Shown piece after piece: positions 1-12,410 of a stretch of 64,000 nucleotides of DNA. Made by a program: the position numbers and the translations under genes. Location of the stretch: positions 5,952,001-6,016,000 of the forward strand of contig NC_088798.1 in NCBI RefSeq assembly GCF_011386835.1, given 5' to 3'. The notes below the pieces were generated by a model. That model saw only the letters and a program-made list of their open reading frames with translations. It searched no databases and was not told the DNA's origin. Source of the DNA: Chrysemys picta bellii. Taxonomy: Eukaryota > Chordata > Testudines > Emydidae. The stretch's first letter is position 1, and each line of letters starts with the position of its first letter.

Positions 1-177
1 CTTCACCCGACAATTTGGTCTCTGAATGCCTAATGAGCCATTGCCAGTTTGTAATAGCCTCTGGTGATCATTTGTCTGACTCTGGGAAGACTCTTACACT
101 CCGTAGGAAGGAGGTTTTGTCAACAATCTTTTTTCCTCTGCTGTTCCCCACCGGCCCCCTTATTGCTGCCGTTTCAG

Positions 178-315
178 CAAGATGAAAATGACGTAGGCAA
201 GGTGGTGACGTGGAGCCATAAATACTTCTATGACTTTCCTGTTGGGTGGAAAGTTTCTCAGTGTATTTAAGTATCAGCTGCCCTGATTATGCTCAGGCCA
301 TATTTGCCAGAGAAG
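178..315 (+). pseudogene. CYP4 relic: frameshifted exon 2
   Basis: Begins after a GTTTCAG acceptor and ends before GTAAGAG, like a true exon. The frame QDENDVGKVVTWSHKY matches '[16 protein letters not shown]' of gene A exon 2. The second half (ISCPDYAQAIFARE) matches '[14 protein letters not shown]' but is in another frame. At 138 nt it is one base shorter than the 139-nt exon, and an in-frame TAA follows at 268. This is a decayed exon of an older CYP4 copy whose exon 1 would lie before the window. Confidence 0.8.
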
Positions 316-904
316 GTAAGAGTTGTTGCATTTTATTTCTGAATGGTCACAAAAATGCCAAGTGTAGTGCAGATCCATCCCTTCATAGGACAGCCTGGTT
401 CTCCAAATCTATTACAAAGAGCTCAGCGTTCCCTAGAGCCAGCTGTGTGCAGTTGTTTGATAACAACCATTCACTGCTGTAAGCTCAGTACTGTTAGCAG
501 ATTATCTATCCTGGAAGAGTCCATGGCCTTTCAAGGAAAGACCCCCAGTCACCCCTTCCATTGCAGTAACAGCCATAGCTTTGTTGCAAACCTCATTTTC
601 TAGAGTGCTACATACAGATATGTCCCTAAACAGGAATCGTCCCTCCAGACCTTTGAACGTCATCTGTTTGGGTAAAACGGAACCCAGAACCAAACCAGCC
701 CCATTTGGGGTTTATTAAACCAACCGATGATGTTTTGAAAAACATAAAGCAAACCCACACCCAGTTTGCCCATGATGATCGTTCATCCTCCACCCTCAAG
801 CTGCGCTGGGGCAATTAAAAAGAAACCCAGCTCTGAATCAGCTCTGGTTTGCGGTCTAAGTGTGCAAAACCTAAGCCCAGCTTCCCAAGACAACTAGGAA
901 CGTT
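316..904. other. No recognised feature
   Basis: Short open frames only, no splice-bounded CYP4 exon and no repeat I can name. Exon 3 of the relic would be expected near here but was not seen. Confidence 0.4.
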
Positions 905-1115
905 GGAACTGCCAGAGAGGGCCAGACCACAGGTCCATGTAGGCCAGCATCCTGTCTGACAGCGGTCGGCACAAGATGAAGGTAAAAAAATCCTCACATC
1001 GGCAGAGGTGGGATAATTTGTCTTCCATTTTAGGTCTGCTCCTAGTTCCTTCTGAGAGAGATTGGTTTAAACTCTGAAGTGATAGGTTTAATTCTAATTT
1101 GGGTTTAGCCACTAT
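905..1115 (-). mobile_element. LINE 3'-end fragment (CR1/L2-like)
   Basis: Phrases such as 'agaccacaggtccatgtagg', 'cagcatcctgtctgacag' and 'ggtgggataatttgtc' match the 3' UTR seen at 36905-37105 and at the 3' end of the LINE at 38.2 kb. It is an old, truncated insertion. Confidence 0.55.
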
Positions 1116-1451
1116 GATGCTTAGAGCTTGTTGAAAAATTTGAAGTATTTTCTGTGATCATTTTTCATTTCTTTTGAAATTTCTCATTCTCCTGGGAAGG
1201 AAGGGGGACCTCTGTGTAAGATTCAACCAAACCATTATAAACAGCTCTAGCCCTGACTGTTCAATGTGGCCAATCAGTGTATCATTCAGCCCCTAATACA
1301 GGGCTATTTATTTTTCTCACCCAATAATCTTTTGGCTTTTACAGGTCCCAAGGGTAATCTTATTTATCAGCACAAAATATGTGTACCAATCCACTTCATC
1401 ATCCACCTTCTCGACCATTGACAATTCTGAGGGCAATTGGGGAGATCATCA

Positions 1452-2848
1452 ATCATAGAATCATAGAACCATGGGACTGGAAGGGACCTCGAGAGGTCTT
1501 TTAGTCCAGTTCCCTGCACTTAAGGCAGGACTAAGTATTATTAGACCATCCTTAACAGATCTTTGTCTGACCTGCTCTTAAAAATCTCCAGTGATGGAGA
1601 TTCCACAACCTCCTTAGGCAATTCATTCCAGTGCTTAACTACACTCACAGTTAGGAAGTTTTTAATAATGTCCAATCTAAACTACCCTTACTGCAATTTA
1701 AGGCCATTGCTTCTTCTCCTATCAGATAGGACCTATCCTCAGAGGTTAAAGAGAACAAATTTTCTCCCTCCTCCTTGTAATAACCTTTTATGCACTTGAA
1801 AACTGTTAGCATGTCCCCGCTTAGTGTTCTCTTCCCTCATAGCTCATGTTTTCTAGATCTTTAATCATTTTTGTTGCTCTCCTCTGGACTTTCTCCAATT
1901 TGTCCACATCTTTCCTGAAATGTGGCCCCCAGAACTGTACACTATACTCCAGCTGAGGCCTAATCAGTGTGGAGTAGAGCGGAAGAATTACTTCTCGTGT
2001 CTTGCGTACAACACTCCTGCTAATACATCCCAGAATGTGTTGCACTATTGACTCATATTTAGCTTATGGTCCACTATGACCCCCAGATCCCTTTCCACAA
2101 TACTACTTCCAAGGCAGTCATTTCCCATTTTGTATGTGTGCAACTGATTGTTCCCTAAGTGGAGTACTTTGCATTTGTCCTTATTGAATTTCATCCTATT
2201 TACTTCAGACCATTTCTCCAGCTAGTCCAGATCATTTTGAATTTTAATTGTATCCTGCAAAGCACTTGCAACCCCTCCCAGCTTGGTATCTTCCTCAAAC
2301 TTTATAAATGTACTCTCTATGCCATTATCTAAATCATTGATGAAGATATTGAGCAGAACCGGACCCGGAACTGATCCCTGCGGGACCCCACTCTTTATGC
2401 CCTTCCAGTTTGACTGTGAACCACGGATAACTACTCTCTGGGAACGGTTTTCTAACCAGTTATGCATCCACCTTATAATAGTTCCATCTAGATTGTATTT
2501 CCCTAGTTTGTTTATGAGAAGGACATGCAAGACAGTATCAAAAGCGTTACTAAAGTCAAGATAAACGACATCTACCGCTTCCCTCCTACCCATAAGACTT
2601 TTTACCCTGTCAAAGAAAGCTATTAGGTTGGTTTAACATGATTTGTTCTTGATCAATCTATGCAGACTGTTACTTATCACCTTATTATCTTCTAGGTGTT
2701 CACAAATTGATTGCTTAATTATTTGCTCCATTATCTTTCTGGGTGCTGAAGTTAAGCTGACTGGTCTGTAATTCCCTGGGTTGTCCTTATTTCCTTTTTT
2801 ATAGACTGGCACTAGATTTGCCCTTTTCCAGTCCTCTGGAATCTCTCA
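1452..2848 (-). mobile_element. CR1 LINE, 5'-truncated and mutated
   Basis: The low-coordinate end carries the CR1 tail (AATCATAGAATCATAGAA on +). Minus-strand frames encode reverse transcriptase and C-terminal pieces: 'VVYLDFSNAFDTV', 'GVPQGSVPGPVLLNIFINDL' (2222-2593) and 'LYSTLIRPQLEYSVQFWGP' (1821-2045). FADD has become FEED, and frameshifts separate the pieces, so it is dead. Confidence 0.85.
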
Positions 2849-3221
2849 ATAAGAAGCTTTGTATTTCTAGACCCTCTTGGTGGCTCCATCACAAATTTGC
2901 TCAAATTGAAAGATTATTTTTGTAACTAGCTAGTGATGTGGGACTTAAAAAAAATCAAGCACCAGTAATAGGGATTCTGCAAGCAGACCTTGTTTATTGC
3001 CGATCGATGAGGCAGAATGGAAGTCAGCTCATTCTTCCACAGTTGCATGGACTCTACAGGGATCAGGGAAGGTAAAAATTATTTCAGTCATAAAGGGTAA
3101 AATTTCCAAAAGCGCTTCAGTTACTTAGGCTCATAGGTGCCTCTGGGACTTTTGAAACTGGGACTTAGGTGCTTTTGAAAATGCTCCCCAAAGTCATCAA
3201 GTAAATGGCTGTGACTCTAAG

Positions 3222-3410
3222 GCTCCACCTATATTACGAGCTGGAGGTGTGATTGTCCTGCTTCCGTCCGCATACTTGCACCAGCGCTCATCATGCTAGC
3301 ACGACTATAAATAGCAGTGTAGCCAAGGTGGTACACTTGTCTACATTACCTGCTGGATCGATGGGCAGCGATCGATCCAGCGGGGGTCGATTTATCGTGT
3401 CTAGTCTAGG
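3222..3410. mobile_element. Degraded MITE fragments
   Basis: 'cacctatattacgag' and 'ttgtctacattacctgctgg' plus a palindromic GATCGATGGGCAGCGATCGA resemble the 'gtctacact' MITEs elsewhere in the window. Borders are unclear. Confidence 0.35.
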
Positions 3411-3615
3411 GATTGCGCCTCTCTGACCTGTATTTTTAATGTAGGATAATCTCTGGGCCTCCGCTGTTTGACTTAAGCCGTTTGTACCTGAAATGAGCCT
3501 GGTAACACTCATAATTAGGAAGATGGAAGTCCAACATACAGCCCTTCAAGATGCAAAGTGACATAAAGCATCCAAGGAGATGCTGAGCTTCTTGGTTTTG
3601 TGAATAATGCCCTCA

Positions 3616-3930
<315 letters not shown>

Positions 3931-4017
3931 TCACTGTACCAGTCATGGTGGTGACAAGGGCTGAGTAAAGTAAGAAACAGCCAAGAATTTCACTTCAGAT
4001 TTGACTCAAACCTAAAT

Positions 4018-4072
4018 TCTCCTGACTACATAATCGTAACAGTCCCTTCTGGCCTTAAATTCTATGACCTAG
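4018..4072 (+). mobile_element. CR1-like 3' tail fragment
   Basis: 'cagtcccttctggcctta' followed by 'aattctatgac' is a common CR1/L3-type 3' end. A similar tail lies at 28975-29032. Confidence 0.5.
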
Positions 4073-4927
4073 GGCCAAGTTCATCCAAGGGCTGGGCTGG
4101 GGTGGAGGTGACTTCCCGGAACTGCATGGGGATGGAGATTGTTTCACTATGCGCTGACACCAATGAGAAATTAAATAAAACAACAGCTACTAATTCGATG
4201 AAACTCACACACCTTTATTTGTGTGCTCTAGGCACCCTCTGCTGGATCTGTAGAAGCATTTACCAACCACTGTTCCCCAAACAATGCCCATACCATCAGC
4301 AGCACTGAGGTACAAATAGGGGAGCAAATGGTAAATCTGTTTAAAACGTAGTCGGCAGGTGGAGGGGGGGAAACATTTTCCAGACAGAAAACAACAATCT
4401 TGCTGGCACTGAAATTAATGGCAGTATTCCTCTTGCTTCCGAGATCAGGATAGAGCTCAGAATGGGTAAAGGGAAAGAAATTGTACTATGGAGCTTCTAC
4501 ATAACAGTCATAATAACAGAACCTCCCCTGAGAACGAAGCACATTGGAATTGTCACACTGGCTAGATCAGCTGCTTGCACGAGTAGACACACTGACATCA
4601 GTTGGGTGCGCTCACCAACGTGAGCAAGATCGTGGTTTTGGGCCTTGAGTCTCCTTCAGGAGAACAGAACCAACCACGCCCCCCTGCAAACCCGCCATAG
4701 GTTGACCCCTCCTGGAGCACCCTCCAGCCTCAAGCCACAGCACCAGAGGTGTGCCCAGCCTCAGTTTCCCTTTTTTGTCTGACCATGAAAGGAACATCAT
4801 CTCTCAGACCCAGGTTTTTAAAGGGATTTAGGTGTCGCTGCACAGCGTTGCAACACCTCATTCATTTAAGAGCCTACCTCTTATTCTAAAAAGTGATTTA
4901 GGCACTTAGCAACCTAAATCCTACTGA

Positions 4928-5298
4928 GGCCTGGTCTATACTACAGAGTTAGATCGATGCAAGGCAGCTTACGTTGAACTAACTCTGCAAATGCCTACAT
5001 TCCAATTTCGGTCCTCCACTACACCGATTTACTAACTTCACCTCCACAAGCAGCTTAGAGTCAAGGTCAATGTAATTAGGTTGTCAGTGTAGGGACCACG
5101 TTGCTTATATTAACTGTTGCTGGCGTTCAGAAGCTGTCCCACAATGCCCCGCAGTGACAGTTTAATTGGTGCGAGCGCTCCTGGTGAGGATGCGCACCAC
5201 CGACACAAGGAGCAAGTTGTAGACACGCACGAGCGATGTGATTATTGCGGCGGCTGACATAAACTAGATCGACTTAGTTGTGTAGTATAGACGTGGCC
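4928..5298. mobile_element. MITE with 'ggcctggtctatacta' terminal inverted repeats
   Basis: The left end GGCCTGGTCTATACTACA is mirrored at the right end by TGTAGTATAGACGTGGCC, with internal TIR extension (agttagatcga / tcgacttag). It belongs to the same superfamily of 'gtctacact' elements as those in introns 3 and 4. No coding capacity. Confidence 0.7.
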
Positions 5299-5399
5299 TC
5301 ACTGTCAACGGGATTCTGTCTCAAGGTGACTAAATCCCTTGTGAAAATGAAACGTAGCCTCCTACGTCCATTAGGTGCTGCAATGCTGAGTCCAGTGAT

Positions 5400-6260
5400 G
5401 CCTTCGTCTCTTTAAAAATCTCGGCCTCCGTGTCCAGCACAAAGCTCACCGGTGGGCACAACGTATTCCCACTTGCCAGCTCCCCAAAGGCCTTGCAGTA
5501 AAAGTGTTCTGCAGTTCCCACAGTCAACATCTAAAGGGACAGCTTTCTCCAGCCCCCCTCTCCGGGGCCATCCCCGCCAGGTCACCCACCCAAGAGTCAA
5601 TAGCAGCCCATTGTTCACAGTTCCTCTGGCTCCTGAGTCAGGGCCCCGCTCTACAGGCCATTCACCTCTCCATGACCAGTCTTTCGACCCTTTTACCACC
5701 GCCCTCAAGTCAGGTCTCCCACGAGAGGCTCCTCCCCACTCCTGCTTGCCTGGGACTCCGACCCCTGCTCTGGGAACATCCCTCCAGGCCCAACCTCTCC
5801 TTCCTTGGCTCTTCCTGGAGCCCTTCACCCTGGGAGATCCCCACAGTGTTTCACTCCCCGCGCCTCCCTGCTTGTGAGTCCCATCCCTGCTCAGGGGAGC
5901 CAACCCTTTTGCCTCTGGGTTCAGCTTTCCCCGACCATGTTGGATCTTCCCCTCTGCCTGAGCCTACCACTCAGGGTGCCCAGGTTTGGTCAAGTTCTCA
6001 CCAGTTGTGTTCCAGCTCCCATCAGAACTCAGCTCGCTCTCTTCCAGATCTCCTGTAGCTCTCGCCCAGTAGCTCTTGCCAGAACAACCCTGCAGCACTT
6101 ACCTGTTGTACCTGACTCCTCTCAGGTGCCAACTGTCCCGCGCTCCTCCCTTGTATGGCCCCGGTGCCCTCTCTTAAGCCCAATTGGGGTCAGATGACCA
6201 GTCACAGGTAGTCTGGTCTCTTTTCTCTTAAAGGGCCCTTGTCAGCCCCGGACAGTTATT
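5400..6260. other. GC- and pyrimidine-rich repeat-like block
   Basis: A long CT-rich tract with overlapping open frames on both strands (up to 184 codons) but no recognisable domain or codon bias. Composition resembles turtle LTR-type repeats such as 41385-42045. Unclassified. Confidence 0.3.
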
Positions 6261-6544
6261 AAAGGCTTGCACATTGAAATTATATATCTCCCATGCGCCT
6301 CTCTCCTCCTTCCATACAATTTGAGCAACAGAGCTTTATGCTATGACCTTTCCTCTCCTTTTTTACATGAGCAGTGACACAGTTAACTGCGCTGACGTTT
6401 AAAGTATCACCTTCCGCATCAGTGAGACACATGGGGCAGTTCACACCTCTCCGAGCGGCTCTTTCAGGCTCTCTGCAAACTCATTGCCGCGTCAGTCACT
6501 CTCACTTCACATTTTGAAGGTTTCCTCCTCTATACTAGCTAGAG

Positions 6545-6640
6545 ACTTCCCTAAGAAATAGAACCAGATGGGACCTGCTGGGTCATGGAGTCCAGTCCCG
6601 TGCTCTCACAGGCAACCCCATCACGCAGTTCCTTTGCTTT
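6545..6640 (-). mobile_element. CR1 3'-end fragment
   Basis: 'agatgggacctgctgggtca' followed by 'tggagtccagtcccgtgctc' and 'caggcaaccccatcac' match the 3' region of CR1 elements in this window. Short and diverged. Confidence 0.5.
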
Positions 6641-8150
6641 TAAACAGAAGCTGAGACTCTGGAGGACAACTGAGGGTTATGCCATATGCTTCTTTCTCCC
6701 CCAGCTAGTCCCTACTGCCCCCCATCCTCTCCAAAACACTGAAGAAAGTGGGGCACAATCTTGCCCTACCCAAGTTTGAATATATAAAATCCTATATTTC
6801 CAGATTCCCATACTCCCCCCATTCATCATACTGATCTCCTCTCTCACCTCTCCACACACTACCATGATACTTTCATTAACTATTGTCCAATATTAGAGCT
6901 TTTTACAGGCTTCCAGCCCATCCTGGATCATGTGACAAAAAGGTTGGCATGTGATCAAGCAGCACTTGTGAAGATGTTGAGTGCCACACTTTCAGAGCGC
7001 CCTCATCTCTGCTTCTAAATTTGTTTGTGCCTTTATTAAATATTAAAAGCTAGTTATAGGAATGTTATGTTGCAAAACGTTAAAGTGAACCAGACAGTTT
7101 CAGCAGGTTTCCACATTTGTCTCCCAAACACAACCAGGTGTCATGATAATTTAATACCCTCAAGGAGTTTGCATTTAAAATTCATTTGGGTTTAATTTTT
7201 ATGCTATTTTCTTTTATGTTATGTTAAAAAGAAGTCGCGGCTGTTAAAGTTTGTGCTTTCAAGCCATTAACAAAAGGTGATTGCTATCATAAATAAGTAA
7301 CTACAAAATTCTGTTACTAACTCTTCCGCTAAAACAGAAAGCTCGGCAGGGGAGAGCAATACACCTTCTCACAGAAGAGAGTGAGCATCTATTTTAGCAG
7401 TCGAGCACTGTATTTATTATGAAAAAATTAGTAATGCACATGTTAAGTGAAAATGACAGTCTATGCAACAGCTGTAAGAGCATCTAAAACAGGTATATTA
7501 AAGCTAAAGAATTGGGAAAATCAGAACAAAAGCACAGCTTGTGCTATAGAAGACTCGATCCCTATTATATTGTAAACAAGCGAAGTTAACATGTATTCAA
7601 CTTGGATGATTGAAAACAAGAAAAATGTAAAACGAAAAGACTTGATTGTGTTAACCAAATGAAGCTGTTTAGGGTGCAGCTGAAATACTGAAGACAGCAA
7701 AAGATATCAGTGCACAGTGAAGAAACCCCTGGGTGTCAGAAGGAGACAAGATACAGTGCTTCATAACTAACAGACTGGTCAGCCACATCTCAACCTATCC
7801 TATACGGACAATTAACTGCAAACAACTATAAACCACAAGCTGGGCCAGGTCTGTTAGTTAAGCAAAGTGAGTTCATGTGCCAGCCATTTTAAATCTTTCT
7901 CCCTGAAATATGGCTGAATTTGGTTAGTGTGTAAAAGCAAATCTATCATTACCATATACTTCTTTGTTAATTAACATACTAGCATCTTATCAGGAATATG
8001 CACAAGACCCAAGGGCTGGGTAAAAAACTATTCCACCGCCTGGTATCTTTCAAAATAGGAGACTCCAAAATCTAGATGGAATTATTGGTTAAATTTCAAG
8101 ATTATTTAAACCTGGAATATCCATTTGGAACATAGGTAATATGAAATATA
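6641..8150. other. AT-rich stretch without recognised genes
   Basis: No splice-bounded exon, RNA gene or clear repeat could be assigned by eye; stop codons are frequent in all frames. Confidence 0.4.
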
Positions 8151-8152
8151 TA

Positions 8153-8339
8153 CACCTCTACCTCGATATAACGCTGTCCTCGGGAGCCAAAAAATCTTAC
8201 TGTGTTATAGGTGAAACTGCGTTATATCGAACTTGCTTTGATCCACCGGAGTGCGCAGTCGTCCCCCCCGGAGCACTGCTTTACCGCGTTATATCCGAAT
8301 TCGTGTTATATCGGGTCGCGTTATATCGGGGCAGAGGTG
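8153..8339. mobile_element. Tigger-like MITE, TA target site
   Basis: 187 bp with terminal inverted repeats CACCTCTACCTCGATATAAC and its near complement ending GGGGCAGAGGTG, flanked by TA on both sides (8151-8152, 8340-8341). TIR sequence and TA duplication fit pogo/Tigger elements of the Tc1/mariner superfamily. Confidence 0.85.
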
Positions 8340-8727
8340 TATAACTATTGTGACCACTAGGCAGTGGAAACTGTCTCTGAATCTATAATTCATGATATTG
8401 ATGACCTGGCTACCAAAGAAACAGTACAGTAACTCCTCACTTAATGTTGTAGTTATGTTCCTGAAAAATGCGACTTTAAGCAAAACGATGTTAAGCGAAT
8501 CCAATTTCCCGATAAGAATTAATGTAAATAGGGGGTGTTAGGTTCCAGGGAAATGTTTTTCACCAGACAAAACACTATATATTATATAGCTATACACACA
8601 GTATACGTTTTAAACAAACAATTTAATACTGTTCACAGCTATGATGATTGTGAAGCTTGGTTGAGGTGGTGAAGTTAGAGGGTGGAAGAGAGTGGGATAT
8701 TTCCCAGGGAATGCCTTGCTGCTAAAT

Positions 8728-8949
8728 CAGTGGTTCTCAAACTTTTGTACTGGTGACCCCTTTCACACAGCAAGCTTCTGAGTGCGACCCCCCCCCATAT
8801 AAATTAAAAACACTTTTTAATATATTTAACACCATTATAAATTCTGGAGGCAAAGCAGGGTTTGGGGTGGAGGCTGACAGCTCGCGACCCCCCAAGTAAT
8901 AACCTCATGACTCCTTGAGGGGTCCCGACCCCCAGTTTGAGAACCCCTG
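8728..8949. mobile_element. hAT (Charlie-type) MITE with 8-bp target duplication
   Basis: Termini CAGTGGTTCTCAAACTTTTG and AGTTTGAGAACCCCTG are inverted repeats. The flanks TGCTAAAT at 8720-8727 and 8950-8957 are an exact 8-bp duplication, diagnostic of hAT. Nested in the Tigger-like element. Confidence 0.9.
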
Positions 8950-9070
8950 TGCTAAATGATGAACTAGCACTCGGCTGAGCTCTCAAGGGTTAACACATTG
9001 TTGTTAATGTAGCCTCTCACTCTACAAGGCAGCAGGAATGGAGGGGAGGGGAGACAGCATAGCAGACAGA

Positions 9071-9314
9071 GGCTACATCTACACTACAGGGGGGGGGGTT
9101 CGATTTAAGATACGCAAATTCAGCTACGCGAATAGCGTAGCTGAATTCGACGTATCGCAGCCGACTTACCCCGCTGTAGGGACGGCGGCAAAATCGACCT
9201 CTGCGGCTTCCTGTCGACGGCGCTTACTCCCACCTCCGCTGGTGGAGTAAGAGCGTCGATCCCCGAGAGGTCGATTTCTACCCACCGATTCAGACGGGTA
9301 GTGTAGACGCAGCC
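9071..9314. mobile_element. Nested MITE with 'ggctacatctacactac' ends
   Basis: The left end GGCTACATCTACACTAC mirrors the right end GTAGTGTAGACGCAGCC. The inside holds a near-palindrome around 'attcagctacgcgaatagcg'. Sits inside the Tigger-like element. Confidence 0.75.
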
Positions 9315-9551
9315 GGAGACAGACACACACCTTGTGTGTGGGAGAGGGAGAGAGATGCACACTGCCCCTTTAAGTAAGCTGACCCACTCTTAAGTGCATT
9401 GTCTTTTTAAATGGATCAGGAAGTTGAGAGAGCAGCTGCTGCCCCAGGCTCTCTCTGTCTCTCTCCCTCTATGTCCCCACCCTGCTCTATACGGAGAAGG
9501 GGTAAGCGGGGTGCAGGAGCAGGGGGAAGGGGGACACCCTGACATTAGCTT

Positions 9552-9575
9552 CCCCCCCCCCCCCCCCCCCCCCCC
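9552..9575 (+). repeat. Poly-C run of 24
   Basis: An uninterrupted run of 24 C in the nested transposon stack. Length is likely uncertain in assembly. Confidence 0.9.
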
Positions 9576-10433
9576 GCACAGCAAGCAGGAGTCTCGGGGA
9601 GCAGCTCCAAGGCAGAGGGCAGGAACAGCACATGGCAGTGGGGGGAGGGACAGCTGCAATTGATAGCCTGCTGGCAGCTGATGCACAGGGAACTTAGGAG
9701 AGCGGGGAGCTGATGGGGGGCTGCCGGTCCACCTTGGTTCCAAGCCCCCACCAGCTAGCTGCAATGGGCTGCTCTTCCTGCAAGCAGTGGACAAAGCAGG
9801 CGGCTGCCAAACGACGTTAGAAGGGAGCATTGCCCAACTTAAAATGAGCATGTTCCCTAATTGATCAGCAACGTAACAACGTTAACCGGGACGACTTTAA
9901 GTGAGGAATTACTGTACATGATTTACAACGTGCATCATACTGCTAAACTCTTAAATCAAACACAAGTAAAAATGAACAAGCTAATTGCAGCAAACAATAT
10001 GAAGGCAAGGAAAAATTGGATTGGTAAAGAAATTATTTGTTCTGCTTATGAGAGTTGCATAGTAACTACCATAACTAACTCATCAGAGAATATTTAAAAA
10101 AGGAAAGTCGCCTGACCTTATTAGTAATAAATAGCTAACTGGGATTGCCCTCAGGGTATAACAAAAACAGTGGTAAATTGGCAACGTGTCAAATTGTGTA
10201 GACAAATTCCCTGTGACTACCAGTCGTAACTGGGGGTCAGTGACACTGCATCCGAACTGAGGCACATGTTATTCAAAACAATCTTGTTCAGTGCCTGGTT
10301 CCCAATACTGAATCCTGACACAGCAATATTTATAAAGTGGTTACTGTCCATTCAGTAGGGTATCTGGAAGACAGCATCTACAAGAAACAAGTGCATCTGA
10401 GTCAGCTTGTTGACCTGAATTTGATGAGCTAGT

Positions 10434-11400
10434 TGTTATGGCTCGCCACTGATCACATCCGACCAAAAGATTTATAGGTTCTTGTCCAATTCAGACTACA
10501 GGGTTCAGGAACTCAGAGAGTTCTAGATCGGGAGAAGACTCTTGGGGTGCTTGGCAAGAGCACGTACACAGAGGACAATACCAAATTGATAAAGCTTTAT
10601 TGAGATTAACAAAAGAATAACAAATGCTATGAAACTTATGACTGCAAAACAGTAAAAGAATTCCAAAACTCCTCCTATTGTATCAGAGGGGTAGCCGTGT
10701 TAGTCTGAATCTGTAAAAAGCAACAGAGGGTCCTGTGGCACCTTTGAGACTAACAGAAGTACTGGGAGCATAAGCTTTCGTGGGTAAGAACCTCACTTCT
10801 TCAGATGCAAGACTGAGGTTCTTACCCACGAAAGCTTATGCTCCCAGTACTTCTGTTAGTCTCAAAGGTGCCACAGGACCCTCTGTTGCTTATTCCTATT
10901 GTAAGTACCTTAACCTAACATACTCACACCCTTCCTTGAGGACCCAGTAATAAGGACCTGGTATGCCCGATAACACGATGGTGCTGGCTTCCCCGATAGT
11001 TAGGAATGTTGAGTAGTTATACGACACTGCACAAGCTGAGCTGATAGCGTGATAGAAGATAGATAAAAAGACAGTCTATAGAATATAGGAGAACAAAGAA
11101 AAGAAAGAGCTACAGGAAAAAGCACTCAAAGAAAAAGAAGCTCCAGAAAAAGTACTAGGAGAAAGCTCCCGACTTCTTCCATACAAGGTATTTTATAGGA
11201 TCCTGACACTATGTAATTCAAGCCCAACCTACTATACCCAAATCTTATTTCCATACCCGAAGGTTAGTGGATGATGACACTTACTCTCTATATATTAATA
11301 AGGATTATCTCACTCCCCAAACTGCCAACCTAGGCTCTCTTGGTGACCTCCAAGTTCTGGTGTACCCTGCGGTTACCAACCGGTGGTAGATGCCGGATAA
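10434..11400 (-). mobile_element. Probable solo LTR, minus orientation (contains a hairpin SINE)
   Basis: On the minus strand there is a retroviral-type polyadenylation context (CTCAATAAAGCTTTATC, near 10580-10600) followed by a U5-like stretch ending ...CATAACA at 10434. The U3 side is not delimited and no internal viral genes are seen. The SINE at 10683-10893 is inserted in it. Confidence 0.35.
10683..10893 (+). mobile_element. tRNA-derived turtle SINE with inverted second half (perfect hairpin)
   Basis: The left part starts with the tRNA-like head (TCAGAGGGGTAGCCGTGTTA). Bases 10719-10795 are exactly complementary to 10814-10890: 77-bp arms around an 18-nt loop (10796-10813). A 10-bp target duplication TCCTATTGTA at 10673-10682 and 10894-10903 shows the whole fold-back structure was inserted as one event. 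Confidence 0.88.
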
Positions 11401-12106
11401 AAGCTGCTCAGGGTTGTGTATAGTTCCTCCTTTTGGTTCCCCAAAATTCAGGGACTATTCCCCTCTATGCCAAAGGTTGCCAGCTTTTATGCTGACTTAC
11501 TCTTAACTGATTATACGTTTAGCTATATAGTGGATCTTACCGGATCTTACAGGCCAGTCGGCTTCTTGCATTTCAGCATTTCCGCAAAACTTCTTATTAG
11601 GAAACACATGCCTCAACACATCCTAAATTCAAAGGAATTAATACTGATAAAATATAAGAATGAAACGGATTAATTCAGAAAAAGAAACATATTATTTGAG
11701 ACGGCTGGCTGGATTAGTAGGATATAATAGCTAGCAAAATAATCCTGGGGGCTACAAGCTGCTGCTGTATCATGCAGTAATGCAAAGCTGAAGAATACCG
11801 CACACGGCTTGCAAGGCCAGGAATCCCCACTCGAGTGTGTGGCCACAGTGGTTCAGGCCAATCCGATAGAACAGAGAAGCTAGCCGCTCCTGTCTCCTGC
11901 CCGGCAAAGCTTACCAGATGGTGACAACCAGCAGTAAGGGTAACCTAGAACATGGATGGAGCGTGCTGTGTAGAAACAAATTACAAGAAATTTATATATG
12001 AAGGCCTCATTTGTGATGTCACTGCTTTCTGTTTTATTCCTCAGGTACATAGCACTGTGGGACACACTGGAATAGTGCCTAGACCAGTTTTTCAAAGTGA
12101 ATTGAG
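10904..12106. other. No recognised gene
   Basis: Part probably belongs to the minus-strand LTR (to about 11400). The rest shows only short random frames and an A-rich tract near 11090-11160. Confidence 0.35.
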
Positions 12107-12410
12107 GTGCTTGTCTTCACTACTGGGGTAAGCTGACCAAAGTTACACCACCCCAGCTACGTTATTTCACGTAGCTGGAGTTGACGTATCTTAGGTCGAC
12201 TGACCGCAGTGTCTTCACTGCACTGCGTTGATGGGAGACGCTCTCCGGTTGACTTCCCTTACTCTTCTCGGAGAGCTGGCATGCAGGGGTCCACCAGAGA
12301 GCACTCTGCCATCGATTTAGCTAGAGGGTCTTCACTAGACCTGCTAAATCAATCCCTGTTGCATTGATTGCAGCAGCGTTGATCTCACCATAGTGGAAAC
12401 CAGTCCTAAG
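12107..12410. mobile_element. Degraded 'gtcttcacta' MITE
   Basis: Ends 'cttgtcttcactac' and 'tagtggaaaccagtcctaag' are weak inverted repeats. The interior ('gagagctggcatgcagg', 'gcattgattgcagcagcg') is shared with the intron 3-4 MITE family. Confidence 0.5.

Larger units (their letters stand above)
8427..9914. mobile_element. Tigger-like non-autonomous element carrying two nested insertions
   Basis: Ends are CAGTAACTCCTCACTTAA and TTTAAGTGAGGAATTACTG, flanked by TA (8425-8426, 9915-9916). It is the same family as the shorter copy in gene A intron 2 (24926-25490). A hAT element (8728-8949) and a MITE (9071-9314) are inserted in it. No transposase frame was found. Confidence 0.85.

Noticed and set aside
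5412..6197. Overlapping 130-184 codon frames on both strands
   Set aside because: A low-stop by-product of a C/T-rich tract; proline/serine-rich in all frames, with no recognisable domain.
10683..10760. tRNA gene at the SINE head
   Set aside because: Only a tRNA-like promoter of a SINE; no full cloverleaf, and the sequence continues into SINE body.
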